A DNA stretch of 64,000 nucleotides. It comes from Streptomyces yatensis (GTDB taxonomy: Bacteria; Actinomycetota; Actinomycetes; Streptomycetales; Streptomycetaceae). The position numbers and the translations under genes are program-made. Numbering within the stretch: position 1 is the stretch's first letter; each line of letters starts with the position of its first letter. The notes beneath the pieces were generated by a model. The model saw nothing but the letters and a program-made list of their open reading frames with translations, made no database searches and had not been told where the DNA came from. Positions 59,508 to 64,000 of this stretch are shown here, piece after piece. The stretch is taken from the NCBI RefSeq assembly GCF_018069625.1, contig NZ_CP072941.1, forward strand, positions 620,001 to 684,000. The letters are read 5' to 3'.

Positions 59508-60197
59508 TCAGGCGGCCATCCGGCGGTCGCGCCGCTGGACGAGCAGGACGTTGTCGATGACGGTGGCGCGCTCACCAGCGGGTCCGGTGGCCTCGCGGCC
59601 GGGCATCTCGGCGCGCAGCACGGACCACTGCGCGGGGTCGAGATCGAGCTCGGCGGCGACCTCGGTGGGCGTGGGGTAGTGGATGCCGGGGTCCTGGTTC
59701 CACGACCAGGGCGCGGTGGAGCCGTGGTCGACGATCAGCAGGAGACCGCCGGGGCGCAGCGCCCCCGCGGCGGTGCGCAGGACTCGGCCGCGGGGCAGCG
59801 AGAACGGGGTGTGGAAGTACTGGGCGGAGACCAGATCGAACTGGCCGGCCGGGAAGCTCCCGGCCAGATCGTGCTGTTCGGTGGCGACCCGGTCCCCGAC
59901 GCCGAGATCGCGGGCGCGCTCCCGCACCCGTTCGACGGCCGTGGTGGAGATGTCCACGGCGGTGACGTGCCAGCCCCGCTGGGCCAGCCAGATGGCGTCG
60001 CCGCCGGGGCCACAGCCCAGATCCAGGGCGGCACCGGGGCGCAGCGGCGCGGCGGTCTCGGCGAGCAGCGGGTTGACATGCGCGTCCCAGCCGCGCCGGG
60101 TGCCGTAGTGCCGCTCCCAGAACTGCTCGGCGTCCGTGTCCGCCGTGCCCTGGTGCCCGGCGTGGGCGGTGGGTCGTCGGCCTTGCGTGGAATCCAT
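59508..60197 (-). CDS. Class I SAM-dependent methyltransferase
   Basis: A 229-residue methyltransferase. The SAM-binding motif I is LDLGCGPGGDAIWLA, followed by VTAVDIS and the DLAGSFPAGQFDLV region. The N-terminal FWERHYGTRRGWDAHVNPLL resembles thiopurine/tellurite-type small-molecule methyltransferases (TehB/TPMT-like). GAAGGGG precedes the ATG. It is divergent from an XRE-cupin regulator and followed by a DinB-like gene. The acceptor is unknown. Confidence 0.9.
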   Translation of the reverse strand: MDSTQGRRPTAHAGHQGTADTDAEQFWERHYGTRRGWDAHVNPLLAETAAPLRPGAALDLGCGPGGDAIWLAQRGWHVTAVDISTTAVERVRERARDLGVGDRVATEQHDLAGSFPAGQFDLVSAQYFHTPFSLPRGRVLRTAAGALRPGGLLLIVDHGSTAPWSWNQDPGIHYPTPTEVAAELDLDPAQWSVLRAEMPGREATGPAGERATVIDNVLLVQRRDRRMAA

Positions 60198-60331
60198 CTC
60201 AGTCGCCCCTTCGTCGGCCGGTGTGCCGAGCGCGCTCCGATACGCGCCGTCGACGCCGGTGATGTACCGACAGCCTCGGGGCCACCATTTCGCTCTTGCA
60301 AGAAACGTTGCGGATCCGCATCATCGAGGGG

Positions 60332-60931
60332 ATGGACAGCCGGATGGACCACCCAGACAACCCCGCGGAAGACGTGCTGGCCGGAGTGGGACCGCGGCTG
60401 CGTGCCCTGCGCCGGGCGCGGAGCGCCACACTGGCGGCGCTGGCCAACGAAACCGGCCTCACGGCGAGCACCCTGTCCCGTCTCGAGAACGGCAAGCTCC
60501 GCCCCACGCTGGAGCAGCTGCTGCCGCTGGCCCGGGCGCACGGCGTTCCGCTCGACGATCTCGTCGCGGCGCCGCCCACCGGCGACCCGCGCATCCACCT
60601 GCGGCCGGTGCGGCGATCCGGGCTGGTGATGGTGCCGCTGACCAGGCGGGCCGGCGGTATCCAGGCGTACAAGGTGATCTATCCGCCCGCCGGCCGGTCA
60701 CCCACGATGAAGCTGCAGACCCACGAGGGATACGAGTGGTTCTACGTCCTCGACGGACACGCCAGGTTCGTGCTCGGCGAGCGGGAGTTCCGGCTCGGCG
60801 CCGGGGAGGCGGCGGAGTTCGACACCCGCGTACCGCACTGGATCGGCAGTGCCGACAGCCGGCCCGTGGAGGTGCTCACGCTGTTCGGCGCGCAGGGCGA
60901 GCGCGCACATCTGGCACCGGCCGGGCACTGA
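60332..60931 (+). CDS. XRE-family regulator with cupin domain
   Basis: A 199-residue two-domain regulator: an N-terminal XRE helix-turn-helix (LAALANETGLTASTLSRLENGKLRPTLEQLLPLA in two parts) and a C-terminal cupin barrel (EGYEWFYVLDGHARFVLG and AGEAAEFDTRVPHWIG, with a His near the metal-site position). Start choice is uncertain: TTG at 60296, ATG at 60332 or ATG at 60344. I give 60332. It is divergent from the methyltransferase and probably controls it. Such proteins sense small ligands in the cupin domain. Confidence 0.87.
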   Translation: MDSRMDHPDNPAEDVLAGVGPRLRALRRARSATLAALANETGLTASTLSRLENGKLRPTLEQLLPLARAHGVPLDDLVAAPPTGDPRIHLRPVRRSGLVMVPLTRRAGGIQAYKVIYPPAGRSPTMKLQTHEGYEWFYVLDGHARFVLGEREFRLGAGEAAEFDTRVPHWIGSADSRPVEVLTLFGAQGERAHLAPAGH

Positions 60932-60946
60932 CCGTCCCGGGATCGG

Positions 60947-60966
60947 TCTGTGGCTGACTCCACAGA
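60947..60966. terminator. Terminator after the XRE-cupin gene
   Basis: TCTGTGG at 60947-60953 pairs with CCACAGA at 60960-60966 across CTGACT; one G-T and one G-C pair can extend the stem to nine. It lies 16 bases after the stop of the regulator gene. Confidence 0.6.
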
Positions 60967-61021
60967 TCACATGCTGAGACCGGGGTCCAGTTTTTGAAAT
61001 CCGGACCATATCCTGGTCTCC

Positions 61022-61105
61022 ATGTCCGCACCCGCCCATCCGCTGTGTCTCGCGCTGTTCGCGAACTCGGCGTGGTGCGTCGACGACGGCCTCTGTCGCC
61101 GCTGA
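61022..61105 (+). CDS. Candidate Cys-rich leader peptide (27 aa) before the sulfur transporter
   Basis: The ATG at 61022 opens a 27-codon frame ending in TGA at 61105. The peptide is MSAPAHPLCLALFANSAWCV plus DDGLCRR and contains three Cys (9, 19, 25). No ribosome site precedes it, but TATCCT seven bases upstream could be a -10 for a leaderless message. Actinomycete sulfur-uptake operons are often preceded by short Cys-containing leader ORFs thought to sense charged tRNA-Cys. A GC-rich hairpin lies 35 bases downstream and the YeeE-type transporter starts at 61217. This is a reasoned candidate, not a proven gene. Confidence 0.45.
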   Translation: MSAPAHPLCLALFANSAWCVDDGLCRR

Positions 61106-61139
61106 GCCGGACCGGCCGGTTTCCCCACCGCGCGCCGCC

Positions 61140-61161
61140 GCCGGGCGCCGCGCCGCCCGGC
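61140..61161 (+). promoter_or_regulatory. Hairpin between the leader ORF and the sulfur transporter
   Basis: GCCGGGCG at 61140-61147 pairs perfectly with CGCCCGGC at 61154-61161, giving eight pairs and a six-base loop. It sits in the 111-base gap after the leader ORF. It could act as an attenuator whose formation depends on ribosome progress through the leader; no competing anti-hairpin was identified, and no T-run follows. Confidence 0.4.
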
Positions 61162-61216
61162 CGGGCCCGCCCGCCCAGCGTGATGCCCCCCTTTCGAACG
61201 TCTCCGGAGTCCGCAC

Positions 61217-62497
61217 GTGACCACCGCCCCGCCCGCCGAGGCAGCGAAGACCGCCGCACTGCTGTCCCCCTCACCCACCTCCGTGCCCCGGCCAAAGGCG
61301 CCCGCCGCGCCGCCGGTGCGGAGGGTGCCGCTCGCCGTGTCCGGGCTGCTCGGCGCGGCGCTGACCGCGTATGTCTGGTCCGCCCACGGGGCCAAGCCCG
61401 GCGTTCTGCTGCTGCTCGGCCTCGCCCTGGGCATCGCCCTCTTCCACTCCCGCTTCGGCTTCACCTCCGCCTGGCGGCAGCTGGTCGCCGTCGGCAACGG
61501 CACCGGCCTGCGCGCCCACGCTCTGCTGCTCGGCACCACGGCCACGCTGTTCGCCCTGCTCATCGGCACCAAGACCGGGCTGTTCGGATCCGTACCGGCG
61601 CCCTCGGGCGGACCGCTGGGTTTCGGGCTGCTGATCGGGTCGTTCGTCTTCGCCGTCGGCATGCAGCTCGGTGGGGCCTGCGCCTCCGGCACCCTCTTCG
61701 CGGTCGGCTCGGGGCAGACCTCGATCGTGCTCACGCTCGGCGGTTTCATCGGCGGTGCGACCCTGGCCGCCTGGCAGTTCGACCTGTGGAAGGACCTGCC
61801 GTCGCTGGAGCCGGTCGTCATGGCGGACCACATCGGCTGGTTCGGCTCCTGGGCGGTGACGATCCTCGTGCTCGCCGCCATCGTCCTGATCAGCCGTAGC
61901 GTCCAGGCCCGCCGCAACCCGCCGCCGATCGGTGCGGTGCCCTCCGCGCGCGGTGCCGCCGCCCGTGTCCTGCGCGGCTCCTGGCCGCTGGCGGTCGGCG
62001 CCCTGGCGCTGGCCGTGCTGGGCGCCGGGGTGCTGCTCGTCTCGGGCGGCGCGTGGGGCGTCACCAGTGCCTTCAGCCTGTGGGGAGCGGAGCTGGTGCG
62101 AGCGCTCGGCGGCCATCCGGAGAGCTGGTCCTGGTGGCAGCAGCCCGGCAACAAGGAGATGCTCGCCGGGCCGGTGCTCGCCGACAAGACCAGTCTCACC
62201 GACATCGGCATCATGATCGGCGCGGCGGTCGCCGCGGCGCTCGGCGGCACCTGGACCCTGCACCGCGGCGTGCCGTGGCGGACGGCGACCGCGGCGGTGC
62301 TCGGCGGGGTGCTGATGGGCATCGGTGCCCGGCTCGCGGGCGGCTGCAACATCGGCGCCTACCTCGCGGGCATCGCCTCCGGCAGCCTGCACGGCTGGGT
62401 CTGGGGCGGCTTCGCCCTCCTCGGCACCTGGGCCGGGCTGAAGCTGCGGCCGCTCTTCGGGCTCGGGAATCCGAAGCCGGGCGACGGCGTCTGCTGA
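61217..62497 (+). CDS. YeeE/YedE-family thiosulfate/sulfur transporter
   Basis: A 426-residue membrane protein with about ten hydrophobic segments in two halves. Each half carries a Cys-containing motif of the YeeE (TsuA) family: GGACASGTLFAVGSG in the first and GGCNIGAYLAGIASGSLHGW in the second, which relay thiosulfate across the membrane in characterised members. The protein also ends in Cys. The start is GTG with GGAG eight bases upstream. A 45-residue Ala/Pro-rich cytosolic tail precedes the first helix. It is preceded by a candidate Cys leader peptide, consistent with control by sulfur supply. Confidence 0.92.
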   Translation: MTTAPPAEAAKTAALLSPSPTSVPRPKAPAAPPVRRVPLAVSGLLGAALTAYVWSAHGAKPGVLLLLGLALGIALFHSRFGFTSAWRQLVAVGNGTGLRAHALLLGTTATLFALLIGTKTGLFGSVPAPSGGPLGFGLLIGSFVFAVGMQLGGACASGTLFAVGSGQTSIVLTLGGFIGGATLAAWQFDLWKDLPSLEPVVMADHIGWFGSWAVTILVLAAIVLISRSVQARRNPPPIGAVPSARGAAARVLRGSWPLAVGALALAVLGAGVLLVSGGAWGVTSAFSLWGAELVRALGGHPESWSWWQQPGNKEMLAGPVLADKTSLTDIGIMIGAAVAAALGGTWTLHRGVPWRTATAAVLGGVLMGIGARLAGGCNIGAYLAGIASGSLHGWVWGGFALLGTWAGLKLRPLFGLGNPKPGDGVC

Positions 62498-62629
62498 CCG
62501 CGACGGCCCCTGGACCCGAAGTGGTGTGTGTTCGGGGGTCGTTCATGCACTCGCCATGTAAATGATCCATCGTCAGGGCGGTGTGCCGGTCCACCGACCG
62601 GCCCCGCAGCTGACGAAGGGTTGCTCACG

Positions 62630-64000
62630 ATGGTCCCGTTCCATGCCGCTCCCCCGCGCCGTACCCGCCGGGTCGTCCACGCCGCCGCGCTGGCGCTGGT
62701 GGCCGGCGCCACGACGCTGTCCGCGCTCCCGGCCTCCGCGGTGGCCGGGAACGCGGACTACGGCACGCCGACCATCAAGCCCGCCACCTCGTACCTGTCC
62801 GGCGCCGTCGGCGCCACCGGCGACCCGACGGTGACCGTGAAGGTGGCCCAGAGCGGCGCCGACGCGGACGAGCTCACCGTGTCCGCGACCGCCACCACCC
62901 ACGGCTCGGTCGCCCGGACCGGGGACGTCACGGTGACCGGCACCGGCGCCACCCGCGAGGTGGCCGTACGGGCGCGCGGCGAGGGCTACACCGACCTCAC
63001 CCTCAAGGTGAACGGCCTCGGCGGCAAGAGCGCCACCACCACCCTGCACTACGCGGCCTCCGGCGCCGTGGGCAACGCCACCGACACCCGCTACCTCACC
63101 GGCTCCAGCGACTCCTCCGCCGCAGTGGACGTCGGCGACGGCTATATGGTCGTCGCCGACGACGAGTCCAACGTCCTGCGCCTGTACCGCCGCGACTCCT
63201 CCGGTGCGCCGGTGCGCACCTGGGACGTCAGCTCCGGCCTCGATGTCGACAAGGAGATCGACATCGAGGCCGCGGCCCGCGTCGGCGACACCGTCTACTG
63301 GACCGGCTCGCTGGGCAACAACAAGGACGGTGAGCCGAAGGAGGACCGCTTCACCCTCTTCACCACCACCGTCTCCGGGTCGGGCGCCGACACCGAACTC
63401 GAGGTCGGCGGCTCCTACCAGGGCCTGCGCGAGGACCTGGTGGACTGGGACAAGGCCAACGGCGACCGGCTCGGCTTCGCCAAGGGCACCGAGGACGGCC
63501 AGGTGCCCAAGCAGATCGACGGATTCAACGTCGAGGGCCTGGAGTTCGCGCCCGGCTCCGGCTCCACCGCGTACCTGGGCTTCCGGGCGCCGCTGGTGCC
63601 GCCCGCCGACGGCGGCAAGGCGCTGCTGGTCCCGGTCACCAATGCCGATGAGCTGGCCCGGTCCGGCAGCGACAAGGACACCCACGCCACCTTCGGCGAC
63701 CCGATCACCCTCGACCTCGGGGGCCTGAGCGTGCGCGACATCCGCCGCAACGGCAAGGGCCAGTACCTGATCGTGGCCGGCTCCTGGGCGGCCGAGGACA
63801 ACAGCGCCCCGTACGCGCTCTACTCCTGGGACGGTGTCGCCGGACACCAGCCGGTCAAGCGGCTCGACCTGCCGACGGCCGATCCGGGCGGCTGGGAGAT
63901 CGTGGTGGACGTGCCCGACCTCACGGCCCCCGGTGCCCGGGCCCAGGTCATCACCGACAGCGGCTCGGCCGATCTGTACGGGGACGGCACCGAGGCCAAG
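62630..64000 (+). CDS. Secreted DUF3616-like protein (3' end beyond window)
   Basis: An open frame of 457 codons runs from the ATG at 62630 to the window edge. The start is a Sec signal peptide: basic PPRRTRR, hydrophobic ALALVAGATTLSAL, and AxA-type cleavage at PASAVA. After an Ig-like repeat region (about 45-140) comes a beta-propeller-like part with DKEIDIEAAARVGDTVYWTG, NNKDG and NVEGLEFAPG, which resembles the DUF3616 family. The function is unknown. GAAGGG is present upstream of the start. A weak GACCC/GGGTC hairpin lies between the transporter stop and this gene. The product is probably exported. Confidence 0.85.
   Translation, partial: MVPFHAAPPRRTRRVVHAAALALVAGATTLSALPASAVAGNADYGTPTIKPATSYLSGAVGATGDPTVTVKVAQSGADADELTVSATATTHGSVARTGDVTVTGTGATREVAVRARGEGYTDLTLKVNGLGGKSATTTLHYAASGAVGNATDTRYLTGSSDSSAAVDVGDGYMVVADDESNVLRLYRRDSSGAPVRTWDVSSGLDVDKEIDIEAAARVGDTVYWTGSLGNNKDGEPKEDRFTLFTTTVSGSGADTELEVGGSYQGLREDLVDWDKANGDRLGFAKGTEDGQVPKQIDGFNVEGLEFAPGSGSTAYLGFRAPLVPPADGGKALLVPVTNADELARSGSDKDTHATFGDPITLDLGGLSVRDIRRNGKGQYLIVAGSWAAEDNSAPYALYSWDGVAGHQPVKRLDLPTADPGGWEIVVDVPDLTAPGARAQVITDSGSADLYGDGTEAK

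Overview
The window reads as chromosomal DNA of a Streptomyces or a close relative. GC is very high with strong third-position GC bias, GTG starts are frequent, purine-rich GGAGG-type ribosome sites are common, many genes are coupled by 4-base ATGA/GTGA overlaps, and the families (ROK, TetR, GntR, HxlR, WYL, XRE-cupin regulators, siderophore-interacting protein, CGNR protein) are typical of that group. I saw no tRNA, rRNA, CRISPR array, insertion sequence or attachment site. The first and last genes are cut by the window edges. The species assignment is an inference from composition and gene content.

Layout. (1) 1-12541: a long leftward catabolic operon under a divergent ROK regulator. It holds two Gfo/Idh/MocA dehydrogenases alternating with two sugar-isomerase-type TIM barrels, then a peptide/oligosaccharide-type ABC importer whose second permease and first ATPase are fused in one chain, then a FixJ/FixL-type two-component pair. 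(2) 12585-16317: a long-form glyceraldehyde-3-phosphate dehydrogenase and a divergent glutamine-dependent asparagine synthetase ending in a 17-bp perfect hairpin. (3) 16335-19571: TetR regulator, perfect palindrome, then a flavin/redox trio (PPOX flavoprotein, phthalate-dioxygenase-type reductase, siderophore-interacting protein). (4) 19600-22445: SDR, tautomerase and DJ-1/PfpI protein opposite a TetR. (5) 22453-26863: a cassette resembling E. coli yegTUVW (PfkB kinase, NCS1 permease, ADP-ribosylglycohydrolase, GntR/HutC regulator).

(6) 26957-34227: small regulatory units: CGNR protein, alpha/beta hydrolase opposite a WYL regulator with a 9-bp inverted repeat between them, a PLP enzyme, two HxlR-SDR pairs, a SnoaL-like protein, and two very small ORFs. 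(7) 34273-41833: D-2-hydroxyacid dehydrogenase opposite a second complete Dpp-type importer operon that ends in a TauE/SafE permease. (8) 41874-48350: DJ-1/PfpI protein and a LacI-controlled catabolic operon (PhyH-type dioxygenase, SDR, two Gfo/Idh/MocA enzymes). (9) 48373-52962: TetR with two copies of a palindromic operator in front of a three-subunit molybdenum hydroxylase of the PaoABC type. (10) 53105-58949: ferritin-like protein, pentapeptide-repeat lipoprotein, small lipoprotein, AraC-GyrI regulator, APC permease with nitrilase and divergent GntR. (11) 58963-64000: DinB-like protein, methyltransferase, XRE-cupin regulator, a Cys-containing candidate leader peptide in front of a YeeE/YedE sulfur transporter, and a secreted DUF3616-like protein.

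The common pattern is many small uptake-and-oxidation modules, each with a private one-component regulator and, in several cases, a readable inverted-repeat operator. The most interesting leads are the four-enzyme oxidation/elimination-type sugar module with its own importer and sensor pair (region 1), the yeg-like cassette (region 5), the PhyH operon (region 8) and the Cys leader peptide before the sulfur transporter (region 11).
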